Below, in pieces: positions 19,370-27,882 of a stretch of DNA of 58,139 bases; the stretch's first letter is position 1; the number at the start of each line of letters is the position of its first letter. The position numbers and the translations under genes were made by a program. Source of the stretch: an uncultured Pelagibacteraceae bacterium (GTDB lineage Bacteria; Pseudomonadota; Alphaproteobacteria; Pelagibacterales; Pelagibacteraceae); contig CACIWQ010000006.1 in NCBI GenBank assembly GCA_902590395.1, positions 1 to 58,139 on the forward strand, in the 5' to 3' direction. The notes beneath the pieces were generated by a model. The model searched no databases, was not told the DNA's origin, and saw only the letters and a program-made list of their open reading frames with translations.

Positions 19370-20031
19370 CAATAAATATTAATAAATTAGAAAAAAAATT
19401 ACAGATTAAAGTTAAAAATAAAAATTTATTGGTAGAAGCATTAACCCACAAAAGTATTGATCAAAATTTTAACAATGAGCGCTTGGAATTTTTAGGAGAT
19501 AGAGTGATAGGATTAATTCTTTCAAAAAAATTATTAGATCTTTACCCAAACAAATCCGAAGGAGATTTAGATAAGAGATTTGCTAAACTAGTAAATAGGA
19601 AAACTTGTGCTTCTATTGCTTTGTTGCATGGAATAGAAAATTTTATTAACACCATAGATCAAAATCATACTACTCGAATAAATGAAAAGATTTTAAGTGA
19701 CACGTGTGAAGCTATCATTGGTGCTATATATGTAGATAAAGGTTTTAATTATGTTAAAAATTTTGTTCTTAGACTTTGGGATCGAGAAATAAAAAAATCA
19801 GACATAACCGTCGTAGATCCAAAAACAAAACTGCAGGAATATTCCTTAAAACATTTTAAAAATCTACCTATATATCGTTTTTTAAGTTCAAAAGGTCCCA
19901 AACACAATCTTACCTTTAAAATATGCGTTTCAATAAAGGGGTCTAAGAAATTTGTTGGTGTTGGAAATTCCAAACAAAAGGCCGAACAGAATGCAGCTGA
20001 AAATTTATTAAAGAACATTGATATAAACTAA
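19366..20031 (+). CDS. rnc: Ribonuclease III
   Basis: RNase III cuts double-stranded RNA in rRNA and mRNA maturation. The 221-residue protein has the catalytic signature NERLEFLGDRVIGLI at about residues 36-50, the second acidic site SDTCEAIIGAIYVDKGF, and a C-terminal double-stranded RNA-binding domain from about 150. It starts in the lepB stop (ATGA). In many alphaproteobacteria era lies between rnc and recO; here recO follows directly after one base. Confidence 0.96.
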   Translation: MTININKLEKKLQIKVKNKNLLVEALTHKSIDQNFNNERLEFLGDRVIGLILSKKLLDLYPNKSEGDLDKRFAKLVNRKTCASIALLHGIENFINTIDQNHTTRINEKILSDTCEAIIGAIYVDKGFNYVKNFVLRLWDREIKKSDITVVDPKTKLQEYSLKHFKNLPIYRFLSSKGPKHNLTFKICVSIKGSKKFVGVGNSKQKAEQNAAENLLKNIDIN

Positions 20032-20032
20032 T

Positions 20033-20686
20033 ATGTACTGGAAAGATGAAGGATATTTATTATCGAAGACAAATCTAGATGAAAACTCTATTGTTATAGA
20101 TGTATTTACTTCCAACCATGGTAAATATACCGGAATTGTTTATGGAGGATCATCGAGAAAACAAAAAAAAAATTTTCAAATAGGTAATAAAATTTTAGTG
20201 AATTTAAAAACAAAAAGTGAAAATAAAATGGGTTATTTTAATGTTGAATTATTAGAGCCAATTTCTCCTTTATTTTTCCACAATAAAGAAAAATCAATCT
20301 CGATCATGGCTTCATCTACTATCTTAAAAATTTTGTTACCTGAAAGACAGATAAATAAAAAGATTTATAATTCATTCGAGTTATTATTTAATCAATTGAA
20401 AAATAATGACTGGATAAAACACTATATTTATTGGGAGTTATTTTTAGTAAAAGAGCTCGGTTATGAAATTAATTTTTTAACTCATAAGCAAAGTGAAATT
20501 GAACTTAACAATAAATATTTCAAGGTTCCAGAACTTTTCATAAAAAATGATATATCAAAACTTAATAAACAATTAATAAAAGAAGCTTTAATCTTTAATA
20601 AAAATTTACTTATGGAAAATTTTATCTTGCCCAATAAGTTAAAATTCCCTATATCGCGCAATATTTTAGAAAATTACTTTAATTAA
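20033..20686 (+). CDS. recO: DNA repair protein RecO
   Basis: RecO helps load RecA on SSB-coated single strands in RecF-pathway gap repair. The 217-residue protein opens with the RecO OB-fold sequence WKDEGYLLSKTNLDENSIVIDVFTSNHG and the GIVYGGSS turn, followed by a helical domain with WELFLVKELGYEI. It appears to be slightly short at the C-terminus compared with the usual 230-250 residues, and I see no zinc-finger cysteines. It ends the run that starts at dapA, converging on hemB with 13 bp between them. Confidence 0.88.
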   Translation: MYWKDEGYLLSKTNLDENSIVIDVFTSNHGKYTGIVYGGSSRKQKKNFQIGNKILVNLKTKSENKMGYFNVELLEPISPLFFHNKEKSISIMASSTILKILLPERQINKKIYNSFELLFNQLKNNDWIKHYIYWELFLVKELGYEINFLTHKQSEIELNNKYFKVPELFIKNDISKLNKQLIKEALIFNKNLLMENFILPNKLKFPISRNILENYFN

Positions 20687-20699
20687 GTTATAACAACAG

Positions 20700-21689
20700 C
20701 TATTTAAGTTTTGATGCAACGGAATCAGCAAAGTATGTCACTACTGCACTTGCGCCCGCTCTTTTAAATGAAATTAAACTTTCAATTATCGCATCTTCAT
20801 TTAGAGTTTTATTTATAATTCCATTTTTAATTAAGCTGTATTCGCCAGATACTTGATAAGCAAACACAGGTATTTTAAAATTATCACGAACTAATTTTAT
20901 TATATCCAAATAAGGCATACCAGGTTTTACCATGACAAAATCTGCACCTTCTTTGATATCTAGTGCTACTTCTCTAATTGCTTCCTTTGAATTTTTATAA
21001 TCCATTTGATAATTTTTCTTGTTACCTTTTAATGACTTAGAGGAGCCCACAGCATTTCTAAATGGACCGTAAAAGTTTGAAGCGTATTTTACAGCATAAG
21101 ATAAAATTTGTACGTTATTATAACCATTTTTATCTAAAGCTTTCCTTATTTGTCCAATTCTACCATCCATCATATCGGATGGTGCTATCACATCACATCC
21201 CATCTTTGCTTGAAGTAAAGATTGTTTAACTAAGATTTTGATTGTTTCGTCATTATCTACGTAATTATTTCTTAAAATTCCATCATGACCATGACTTGTA
21301 TATGGATCTAAAGCAACATCGCACATAATTCCAATTTCATTGTAATTTTTTTTAATTAATTTTAATGCTTTGCAAATTAAATTATTTTTATTTAGTGCCT
21401 CTTTACCATTTGCATTTTTTTTTGATGATGGTGTATGAGGAAATAAAGCGACCATAGGTATGCTTTTATTTATTGCTTTCTCAATTAATTTTAGAATTTT
21501 ATCTATTGAGTATCTATAAACTCCTGGCATTCCGTTTATTGCTTCTTTTACATTTTTACCTTCAGTTATAAAAATTGGCCATATAAGGTCATTTGGAGAT
21601 AGAGTATTTTCTTGAACCAATCTTCTAGACCATCCAGTTTTTCTATTTCTTCTGAGTCTAGTACTTGGATATGATCCTATATTTTTCAT
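20700..21689 (-). CDS. hemB: Delta-aminolevulinic acid dehydratase (porphobilinogen synthase), Asp-type metal site
   Basis: HemB condenses two aminolevulinate molecules to porphobilinogen in heme synthesis. The 329-residue protein has the active-site lysines in the regions SNFYGPFRNA...KKNYQMDY and FVMVKPGMPYLD. The metal segment reads DVALDPYTSHGHDG (residues 124-137): the zinc-binding cysteines found in some HemBs are replaced by Ala/Asp, the magnesium-type version known from alphaproteobacteria and Pseudomonas. It is a single leftward gene. A TGA-N9-TCA inverted repeat lies just upstream of its start (separate entry). Confidence 0.96.
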   Translation of the reverse strand: MKNIGSYPSTRLRRNRKTGWSRRLVQENTLSPNDLIWPIFITEGKNVKEAINGMPGVYRYSIDKILKLIEKAINKSIPMVALFPHTPSSKKNANGKEALNKNNLICKALKLIKKNYNEIGIMCDVALDPYTSHGHDGILRNNYVDNDETIKILVKQSLLQAKMGCDVIAPSDMMDGRIGQIRKALDKNGYNNVQILSYAVKYASNFYGPFRNAVGSSKSLKGNKKNYQMDYKNSKEAIREVALDIKEGADFVMVKPGMPYLDIIKLVRDNFKIPVFAYQVSGEYSLIKNGIINKTLNEDAIIESLISFKRAGASAVVTYFADSVASKLK

Positions 21690-21690
21690 T

Positions 21691-21705
21691 TGATAACCAT
21701 TCTCA
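21691..21705 (-). promoter_or_regulatory. Possible iron-responsive operator at the hemB start
   Basis: Read on the hemB strand the site is TGAGAATGGTTATCA, an imperfect inverted repeat with arms TGAGAA and TTATCA (5 of 6 positions match) around a 3-bp centre. It fits TGA-N9-TCA, the core of the RirA iron-responsive operator of rhizobia, and also resembles half of a Fur box. It ends one base before the hemB start codon, so a bound protein would block initiation. This is pattern matching on one site; chance is likely enough in AT-rich DNA that confidence is low. Confidence 0.3.
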
Positions 21706-21745
21706 ATTCAATTTCAAGTTTATATTATCTTATTTAATAACACTA

Positions 21746-21780
21746 TTGCGACAAATCCAACCTATTATTTATAATATAAT
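21746..21780 (+). promoter_or_regulatory. Sigma-70-like promoter for the oxygenase gene
   Basis: TTGCGA at 21746-21751 (4 of 6 to consensus) is followed after 18 bp by TATAAT at 21770-21775; a second overlapping TATAAT lies at 21775-21780. Transcription would start near 21782, giving a very short leader before the ATG at 21797. Seen in sequence; activity is inferred. Confidence 0.45.
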
Positions 21781-21796
21781 CGTGTAGTATTTTGTC

Positions 21797-22387
21797 ATGA
21801 GCAATTTTAAAGATTTCCATAAAGTTGAGGGTATGCATTTCGACATCGAGAAACTCAAAAAAGGATTGCACGAAGTTCTGAAAGTAAAAAATTATGAAAG
21901 TGCAAATGGAATTCCTAATTTTGCAGCTATCTGTTTAAATCAAGTTCCAGGAGATCCTAGTTCTACAATAGGAAATAAAGCAAGAGGTATATTCTGGACA
22001 AAACCTGATGCCACAGGAAATGAAGTATCAAGAGATGTTGCTATAGATGAAAGTTTATATACTGAATTTGTAAAAGAATATGAGCATACTTATTTCAAAG
22101 AAGTTTATGATATACTTTCTTCAAAATTTAAGCTTGGTAGAGTGAGAATACTATTAAAAGAACCAAGAACTACTTTAAGCTGGCATAGAGATCCTGAACC
22201 TAGATTGCACGTGCCTATTATTACTAATCCTGGATGTTTACAAGTTATAGAAAATGTAGCCAAGCATATGCCTGCTGATGGCTCTGCCTGGATTACCAAT
22301 AATGTAAAATATCACAACGCTTTTAATGGTGGGGAAGAAAATAGAGTCCATTTAGTGGCTTGTTTAATCGATTATAAGTTCCATTAA
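21797..22387 (+). CDS. Aspartyl/asparaginyl beta-hydroxylase-like 2OG-Fe(II) oxygenase
   Basis: A 196-residue protein resembling the Asp/Asn beta-hydroxylase (AspH) cupin-like dioxygenase family. The iron triad is visible: H130-x-D132 in SWHRDPEPRLHVP, with the distal His173 in KYHNAFNGGEENRVHLV; Arg183 is placed to bind 2-oxoglutarate, and the HVPIITNPGC strand is typical. The substrate is unknown; bacterial relatives modify free or lipid-linked acids or proteins. It stands alone with its own likely promoter, between hemB (opposite strand) and rpiB. The identification is good at fold level, weak for role. Confidence 0.72.
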   Translation: MSNFKDFHKVEGMHFDIEKLKKGLHEVLKVKNYESANGIPNFAAICLNQVPGDPSSTIGNKARGIFWTKPDATGNEVSRDVAIDESLYTEFVKEYEHTYFKEVYDILSSKFKLGRVRILLKEPRTTLSWHRDPEPRLHVPIITNPGCLQVIENVAKHMPADGSAWITNNVKYHNAFNGGEENRVHLVACLIDYKFH

Positions 22388-22424
22388 TCATATAAATTAC
22401 CAATCAAAATATTGTGGTATATTT

Positions 22425-22458
22425 TGTTATACTATATATATGTAGTTAAATTTTAACT
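22425..22458 (+). promoter_or_regulatory. Extended -10 and palindrome ahead of rpiB
   Basis: TGTTATACT at 22425-22433 fits an extended -10 element (TGnTATAAT-like). Just downstream lies a perfect 15-bp palindrome AGTTAAA-T-TTTAACT at 22444-22458, between the expected transcription start and the first codons of rpiB. It could be an operator or a small hairpin in the leader. The palindrome is a direct observation; function is inferred. Confidence 0.35.
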
Positions 22459-22467
22459 TTGGTACTG

Positions 22468-22914
22468 GTGAGATATAGAAAAGCAAAAATTAACAGAATT
22501 CTTCTAGCATCTGATCATGCTGGTTTTAATCTAAAAAGAAAGATTAAAAACTTTTTAATAAAGAAGGGTAAAAAAGTGTTGGATCTAGGCACGACAAATA
22601 CAAATTCAGTTGATTATCCTGATTACGCTCACGCTTTGTCTAAGAAAATGAAAAAAAACAGAAATCAATTTGGAATATTAGTTTGTGGATCTGGTATAGG
22701 CATGTCTATAGCAGCAAACAAGCACAAAAATATTCGTGCGGCACTTTGTTATAATATTAAATCTACCAAGTTAAGCAGACAACATAATAATGCCAATGTA
22801 ATGACCATAGGTTCAAGATTGATAAAAAAACAAATTGTATTAGATTGTGTAAACGTTTTTTTAAAAACAAAATTTGAAGGTGGCCGTCACATCAAAAGAG
22901 TTAAAAAAATATAG
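22468..22914 (+). CDS. rpiB: Ribose-5-phosphate isomerase B
   Basis: RpiB interconverts ribose 5-phosphate and ribulose 5-phosphate. The conserved part starts [13 protein letters not shown], with the catalytic region [10 protein letters not shown] and [17 protein letters not shown] (Cys and anion hole), and ends near [16 protein letters not shown]. No ATG is available before the conserved block: candidates are GTG 22468 (used here), CTG 22465 and TTG 22459, none with a convincing ribosome-binding site. glyA follows after 5 bp, an rpiB-glyA pairing common in alphaproteobacteria, often continuing to nrdR and ribD as here. Confidence 0.93.
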   Translation: MRYRKAKINRILLASDHAGFNLKRKIKNFLIKKGKKVLDLGTTNTNSVDYPDYAHALSKKMKKNRNQFGILVCGSGIGMSIAANKHKNIRAALCYNIKSTKLSRQHNNANVMTIGSRLIKKQIVLDCVNVFLKTKFEGGRHIKRVKKI

Positions 22915-22919
22915 ATTTT

Positions 22920-24236
22920 ATGGCCAACATTAAAAAATATTCATCTAACAGTTATGAAAATTTTTTTGATAAAGATTTGTCAGTAACTGATCCAGATTTA
23001 TACAAATCGATAAAACTAGAACTAGAGAGACAACAGCAACATATTGAATTAATAGCGTCTGAAAATATTGTATCTAAAGCTGTTCTTGATGCTCAAGGGT
23101 CAATCTTGACTAACAAATACGCGGAAGGCTATCCCTCAAAACGATACTACGGTGGTTGTGAATTTGTTGATCAAGCAGAAGACTTGGCTATTGATAGAGT
23201 TAAGAAATTATTTGGTGCTAAATATGCAAATGTTCAACCGCATTCTGGTGCACAAGCTAATGGAGCTGTATATTTAGCTCTTTTGAAACCTGGAGACCCT
23301 ATACTTGGTATGAGTTTAAATTCAGGTGGTCACTTAACACATGGAGCAAAAGTAGCGCTTTCAGGAAAATGGCTAACTTCATTTCATTATGAAGTTGATA
23401 AAGAAACTGGTTTAATTGATTACGACCAAGTCGAAAAGTTAGCGCTTGAGTATAAACCAAAACTTATAATTGCTGGTGGTAGCGCATATTCAAGAATTAT
23501 AGATTTTAAAAAATTTAAAGATATAGCAACTAAAGCAAATGCTTACCTTATGGTAGACATGGCTCATTTTTCAGGATTGGTTGCTGGAAAAGGTTATCCA
23601 AATCCTATTGAACATGCAGATGTAGTTACCTCTACTACGCACAAAGTTCTTAGAGGTGGAAGAGGTGGAATAATTTTAACTAATAGAGAAGATTTATTTA
23701 AAAAAATTAACTCGGCTGTATTTCCAGGTTACCAAGGGGGCCCTTTAATGCATGTTATAGCGGCAAAAGCTGCGGCCTTTCATGAGGCTTTACAACCAGA
23801 GTTTAAAGAATATATTAAATCAGTTTTGGCTAATGCTAAAATTTTATCAGAGACTATGAAAAGCAATGGTTTTAAAATTTTTTCTGGAGGAACCGATACA
23901 CATTTGATGCTTGTAGATTTGAGACCTTTTAAAGTTACCGGTAAAGATGCAGAAACAAGTTTGTGCAGAGCTAATATAACGTGTAATAAAAATGGTATAC
24001 CTTTTGATTCTGCTAAACCAACTATAACATCAGGAATTAGATTAGGAAGCCAAGCTGCCACAACAAGAGGCTTTGGTTTAAATGAATTTAAAACTGTTGG
24101 AAATTTAATTACAAAAGTTATAGAAGGATTGTCAAAAAATCCGGAGGATAACAGTAAAACAGAAAAAGAAGTTAAAGCTGAAGTGATAGAACTTTGTTCT
24201 AAATTTCCTATTTATAATCATTTAGGAAGAAATTAA
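22920..24236 (+). CDS. glyA: Serine hydroxymethyltransferase
   Basis: GlyA, a PLP enzyme, interconverts serine plus tetrahydrofolate with glycine plus 5,10-methylene-tetrahydrofolate. The 438 residues show [20 protein letters not shown] (41-60), [26 protein letters not shown] and the PLP lysine K242 in [12 protein letters not shown]. The length is normal. In this organism it is the natural partner of SoxBDAG, which also yields glycine and methylene-tetrahydrofolate. nrdR follows after 3 bp. Confidence 0.98.
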   Translation: MANIKKYSSNSYENFFDKDLSVTDPDLYKSIKLELERQQQHIELIASENIVSKAVLDAQGSILTNKYAEGYPSKRYYGGCEFVDQAEDLAIDRVKKLFGAKYANVQPHSGAQANGAVYLALLKPGDPILGMSLNSGGHLTHGAKVALSGKWLTSFHYEVDKETGLIDYDQVEKLALEYKPKLIIAGGSAYSRIIDFKKFKDIATKANAYLMVDMAHFSGLVAGKGYPNPIEHADVVTSTTHKVLRGGRGGIILTNREDLFKKINSAVFPGYQGGPLMHVIAAKAAAFHEALQPEFKEYIKSVLANAKILSETMKSNGFKIFSGGTDTHLMLVDLRPFKVTGKDAETSLCRANITCNKNGIPFDSAKPTITSGIRLGSQAATTRGFGLNEFKTVGNLITKVIEGLSKNPEDNSKTEKEVKAEVIELCSKFPIYNHLGRN

Positions 24237-24239
24237 TTT

Positions 24240-24704
24240 ATGATTTGTCCATTTTGTAGAGAAAAAGATACTTCTGTTGTAGATTCTCGACCTACCGAGG
24301 ATGGTACATCCATTAGAAGAAGAAGAGTTTGCGCGTGTGAAAGAAAAGAACGTTTCACTACTTTTGAAAGAGTTCAATTTAGAGAATTAACCGTTGTCAA
24401 AAGCAATGGTAGAAGAGTGCCTTTTGATAGAGATAAAATTGCTAAATCTATAACTATAGCATTACGAAAGAGACCTATAGACAGTGAATCCATAGAAAAA
24501 TTCATTTCCAAAATAGTGAGAAATCTAGAGGGTCTAGGTGAAAATGAAATACCTTCATCTACAATTGGCAAGTTTGTTATGGATGGCCTCGCAAATTTAG
24601 ATCAAGTAGCCTATGTTCGTTTTGCTTCTGTTTATAGAAACTTTAAAGAAGCAAAAGATTTTGAACAATTTATTGGCAACTTGAATGTTTACAAAACGGA
24701 CTAA
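24240..24704 (+). CDS. nrdR: Transcriptional repressor NrdR
   Basis: NrdR represses ribonucleotide reductase genes in response to ATP/dATP bound by its ATP-cone. The 154-residue protein has an N-terminal zinc ribbon (CPFC, Cys3 and Cys6; second knuckle at residues 31-33) and an ATP-cone from about 49 to 139 starting [16 protein letters not shown]. The second knuckle is [13 protein letters not shown], that is C-x-C with two extra residues before RFTTF, instead of the usual C-x2-C followed directly by xxRFTT. The rest of the protein is regular. It overlaps ribD by 20 bp; the glyA-nrdR-rib order is standard. Confidence 0.95.
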   Translation: MICPFCREKDTSVVDSRPTEDGTSIRRRRVCACERKERFTTFERVQFRELTVVKSNGRRVPFDRDKIAKSITIALRKRPIDSESIEKFISKIVRNLEGLGENEIPSSTIGKFVMDGLANLDQVAYVRFASVYRNFKEAKDFEQFIGNLNVYKTD

Positions 24705-25788
24705 GTCTTCCCAAGATTCCTTTTTTATGAGACTTGCATTAATGCAAGCAAAAAAAGCGATTGGAAATACTAAAATGAACCCTTCGGTGGGTTGCGTCAT
24801 AGTAAAGAAAAATAAAATAATTGGAGTTGGATCTACTGGTTTTAACGGCATACCTCATGCTGAACATAATGCAATTAATTTTTGCAAAGAAAATTTAAAT
24901 AAGGCTAGCATGTATATAACTTTAGAGCCGTGCTCAAATTATGGCAAAACACCTCCTTGTGTAAATAAAATTATAAATAACAATGTTAAAAAAGTTTCAT
25001 TTTCAATCAAAGATCCTGACATAAGATCTTTCAATAAATGTGCAAAAAAATTTAAAGAAAATGGAATATTGGTGAAAAAAAATATTTTATCTAATGATAT
25101 AAAAAACTTTTACAAAAGTTATATAAATTATAAAAAACAACAAAAAACTTTTGTCACTGCAAAATTAGCAATATCCAAAGATCATTTTACTAAGAATTCT
25201 AAAAATAAATGGATTACCAATAGCTTTTCTCGAGGTAGAGTTCATATAATGAGAAGCATTAATGATTGTATTTTAACAAGCTCAAAAACGATATTAGAAG
25301 ATGATCCATCCTTTAACTGCAGAATTAAAGGATTTGAAAAAAGAAATCCATCCATTATTATTTTGGACAAGAATCTTAAACTTTCAAGTAAATATAGAGT
25401 TATTAAACAAGCTAAAAAAACAAATACTTATATTTTATTTAACAAACTAAATAAAAAAAAAATTAAATATATGAAAGGATTTAAAGTGAAATTTGTCAAA
25501 ATACCATTAAATATTGATGGTAATTTGGATTTAAATATAGTTCTTTCAAAAATTGCCCGGTTAGGTTTTTCAAGAGTTTTTTTGGAATCGGGTATAAAAT
25601 TAATGTCAAGTTTTTTGAAGATGAACCTGGTGAATGACTTTAAGCTATTTATATCTAAAGATAAAATTAATAAAAATGGATTATACTCCTTCAATAAAAT
25701 GAATATTTTATATCTAAAAAATAAAAAATATAAGATTGAAAATATAAATTTGCTAGGAGATAAACTATTATCTTATAGGATTAAATAA
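24685..25788 (+). CDS. ribD: Bifunctional diaminohydroxyphosphoribosylaminopyrimidine deaminase / 5-amino-6-(5-phosphoribosylamino)uracil reductase
   Basis: RibD performs the second and third steps of riboflavin synthesis. The N-terminal deaminase has the zinc motif HAE (58-60) and [11 protein letters not shown] (82-92, Cys83 and Cys92). The C-terminal reductase runs from about residue 150 to 367 with [11 protein letters not shown] and a C-terminal [18 protein letters not shown] region. I kept ATG 24685, which overlaps nrdR by 20 bp, because the family has about 15 residues before the MxxAL helix; ATG 24727 is the alternative. Confidence 0.95.
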   Translation: MFTKRTKSSQDSFFMRLALMQAKKAIGNTKMNPSVGCVIVKKNKIIGVGSTGFNGIPHAEHNAINFCKENLNKASMYITLEPCSNYGKTPPCVNKIINNNVKKVSFSIKDPDIRSFNKCAKKFKENGILVKKNILSNDIKNFYKSYINYKKQQKTFVTAKLAISKDHFTKNSKNKWITNSFSRGRVHIMRSINDCILTSSKTILEDDPSFNCRIKGFEKRNPSIIILDKNLKLSSKYRVIKQAKKTNTYILFNKLNKKKIKYMKGFKVKFVKIPLNIDGNLDLNIVLSKIARLGFSRVFLESGIKLMSSFLKMNLVNDFKLFISKDKINKNGLYSFNKMNILYLKNKKYKIENINLLGDKLLSYRIK

Positions 25789-26378
25789 TGTTTAATGGAA
25801 TTATTAGACATACTGGAAAAATAAATCATATTAAAAAATCGAGCAAAAATTGTGAAATTGCGATTATATCAAATCTTAAATTTCTACCTAAAGAGATAGG
25901 TTCTTCAATATCATGTTCTGGTGTCTGCTTAACATTGGAAAAATTTAAAAAGAGACTATCTTATTTTTATTTATCGAGAGAAACTTTAAAAAGGAGCAAT
26001 TTTAATTACTTAAAAAAAGGAGCCATAATAAATCTTGAAAAATCTATTAAATTTGGCGAAAGAATTTCAGGTCATTTTGTTCAGGGTCATGTTGATACCA
26101 CAAGCAGGGTAAAAAAAATTGATATTTTAGGTAAGTCGTGGTTTATTAGATTTGAATTACCAAATAAATTTAGAAACCTTTTAGTTGAGAAAGGGTCGGT
26201 ATCAATTAACGGGGTTTCTTTAACCATCTCCAAAATCTTAAAAAAGGGTTTTGAAATTGTGGTAATTCCAAAAACTTTAAAATTGACTAATTTATTTTAC
26301 TTAAAAGAAAAAGATTTAGTGAATGTTGAATTTGATATACTTGGTAAATATATAAATAGCTCTCTTAAAAAAAAATGA
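25788..26378 (+). CDS. ribE: Riboflavin synthase, alpha chain
   Basis: This enzyme dismutates two 6,7-dimethyl-8-ribityllumazine molecules to riboflavin. The 196-residue protein has the usual two lumazine-binding barrels: the first opens [12 protein letters not shown] and includes SCSGVCLTLE, and the second contains ISGHFVQGHVDTTSR and SINGVSLTIS. The start overlaps the ribD stop by one base and the stop shares ATGA with ribBA. Confidence 0.96.
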   Translation: MFNGIIRHTGKINHIKKSSKNCEIAIISNLKFLPKEIGSSISCSGVCLTLEKFKKRLSYFYLSRETLKRSNFNYLKKGAIINLEKSIKFGERISGHFVQGHVDTTSRVKKIDILGKSWFIRFELPNKFRNLLVEKGSVSINGVSLTISKILKKGFEIVVIPKTLKLTNLFYLKEKDLVNVEFDILGKYINSSLKKK

Positions 26379-27469
26379 AATTTTCAAATATAAGTGAAAT
26401 TATAAAAGATGCAAAAAATGGAAAAATGTTCATTTTGGTAGATGATGAGCATAGAGAAAATGAAGGGGATTTAATTATTCCTGCTCAAAAAATTAATGCT
26501 AAACTTATTAATTTTATGGCGAAATTTGGCAGAGGATTAATTTGCTTAACTTTGTGTCAAAAACAAGCTGATAAATTAAATTTAGAATTGATGTCACCAC
26601 ATAATATTGCGAGGAGTCAGACAGCATTTACAATTTCCATCGACGCAAAGAAAGGGGTAAGCACAGGAATATCGGCTCATGATAGAGCGAGAACAATAAA
26701 AACAGCTATTAAAAAAAAAGTTAGCAGTAATGAATTTGTATCACCGGGGCACGTATTCCCTATAGTTGCTAAAAATGGAGGCGTTTTAGTGAGAGCGGGG
26801 CACACAGAAGCATCGGTAGATATTTCACGATTATCAAAAAATGGATCGTCAGGAGTAATTTGCGAGATTATGAACGGAGATGGAACAATGGCCAAAGGTA
26901 AACAGCTACTTAATTTTGCAAAAAGACATAAGTTAAAGATAGGAAAAATTGATGATTTGATTTCATATCGATTAAAAAGTGAAAAAATGATTAAAGTAAA
27001 AAAAACATCACAAATTAAAATTAACAAACAGGTTTATAGAATTAAGGTATTCGAAAATTTATTAGATGGCTCAGAAAGCTTTGCTTTAATTAAGGGCAGT
27101 ATTAAAAAAAATAAAAGTACTAGAGTGAGAGTGATATCATCAAATGTAATCAAAAATTATCTCTTAGGTCAAAAATTACCAAATTATTTCAATCAAACTA
27201 TCGAACACTTTAAAAATCATAAGGACTGCGTTCTTGTTTTTGTCAGAGATTCTAATTTAAAGTCAGTTTCTGAAGTATTAAAAAATTATAAAGAAAAAAA
27301 ATTTTATAAAAATGGTTATGACAAACTAATAAAAAATTATGGTATAGGAGCTCAAATTATAAAATCTTTGAATATAGGAAAAATGATTTTAGTGACAAGA
27401 TCAAAAAAAAAAGTAGTTGGTTTGGATGGTTACGGTATTAAAATTATTAGACAGGAAATAATTAAATGA
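26375..27469 (+). CDS. ribB: 3,4-dihydroxy-2-butanone-4-phosphate synthase with degenerate GTP cyclohydrolase II domain
   Basis: The first 200 residues form an intact DHBP synthase: DDEHRENEGD (23-32) supplies the metal-binding acids, and GHVFPI, RAGHTEASVD and CEIMNGDG are present. It converts ribulose 5-phosphate to the four-carbon unit of riboflavin. Residues 211-364 keep the outline of GTP cyclohydrolase II (YGIGAQI, GLDGYGI) but lack the zinc motif C-x10-C-x-C and the neighbouring catalytic region, so this half is probably not a GTP cyclohydrolase. A separate ribA is then expected elsewhere. It overlaps ribE and ribH by four bases each. Confidence 0.93.
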   Translation: MKFSNISEIIKDAKNGKMFILVDDEHRENEGDLIIPAQKINAKLINFMAKFGRGLICLTLCQKQADKLNLELMSPHNIARSQTAFTISIDAKKGVSTGISAHDRARTIKTAIKKKVSSNEFVSPGHVFPIVAKNGGVLVRAGHTEASVDISRLSKNGSSGVICEIMNGDGTMAKGKQLLNFAKRHKLKIGKIDDLISYRLKSEKMIKVKKTSQIKINKQVYRIKVFENLLDGSESFALIKGSIKKNKSTRVRVISSNVIKNYLLGQKLPNYFNQTIEHFKNHKDCVLVFVRDSNLKSVSEVLKNYKEKKFYKNGYDKLIKNYGIGAQIIKSLNIGKMILVTRSKKKVVGLDGYGIKIIRQEIIK

Positions 27470-27882
27470 AAATATGCATAGTTGTTTCTAATTTTTATCC
27501 AAAGATTAGCAAAATGCTGCTTTATGGAGCAATTAAAAATTTGAAAAAAAATAAAATTACGAACATAAAAATAATTAATGTTCCAGGAACTCTTGAAATA
27601 CCAGTTGTAGTATCAAAATTTATTTCAAAATATGATGCATTCATAGTGCTTGGATGCGTTATTAAAGGAAAGACTCCCCATTTTGATCTTATTTGTTCAT
27701 CAGTATTTAATTCCATTTTGAATATAAGCACCAACTCAAAAATTCCAATAGGGAATGGTATCTTGACTTGCTACAACAAAAAACAGGCAATTAAAAGAGC
27801 TGACCCAGACAAAATAAATAAAGGCGGTGTTGCAGCTCAATCAGTAATTAGTGTACTCAAATCTTTTAAAAATGAAAAATAA
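27466..27882 (+). CDS. ribH: 6,7-dimethyl-8-ribityllumazine synthase
   Basis: RibH joins the RibD product (after dephosphorylation) with the RibB product to form lumazine. The 138-residue protein has the expected VPGTLEIPVV near residue 40, VLGCVIKGKTPHFDLIC with the catalytic His, and GNGILTCYNKKQAIKRADP. The length is a little short at the N-terminus relative to many homologues but all active-site segments are present. It is the fourth rib gene in a row, so the window holds the riboflavin pathway apart from ribA. Confidence 0.95.
   Translation: MKICIVVSNFYPKISKMLLYGAIKNLKKNKITNIKIINVPGTLEIPVVVSKFISKYDAFIVLGCVIKGKTPHFDLICSSVFNSILNISTNSKIPIGNGILTCYNKKQAIKRADPDKINKGGVAAQSVISVLKSFKNEK

Noticed and set aside
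26677-27027. Minus-strand open frame of 116 codons inside ribBA.
   Set aside because: Lies across the conserved DHBP-synthase domain on the other strand and shows no family features.
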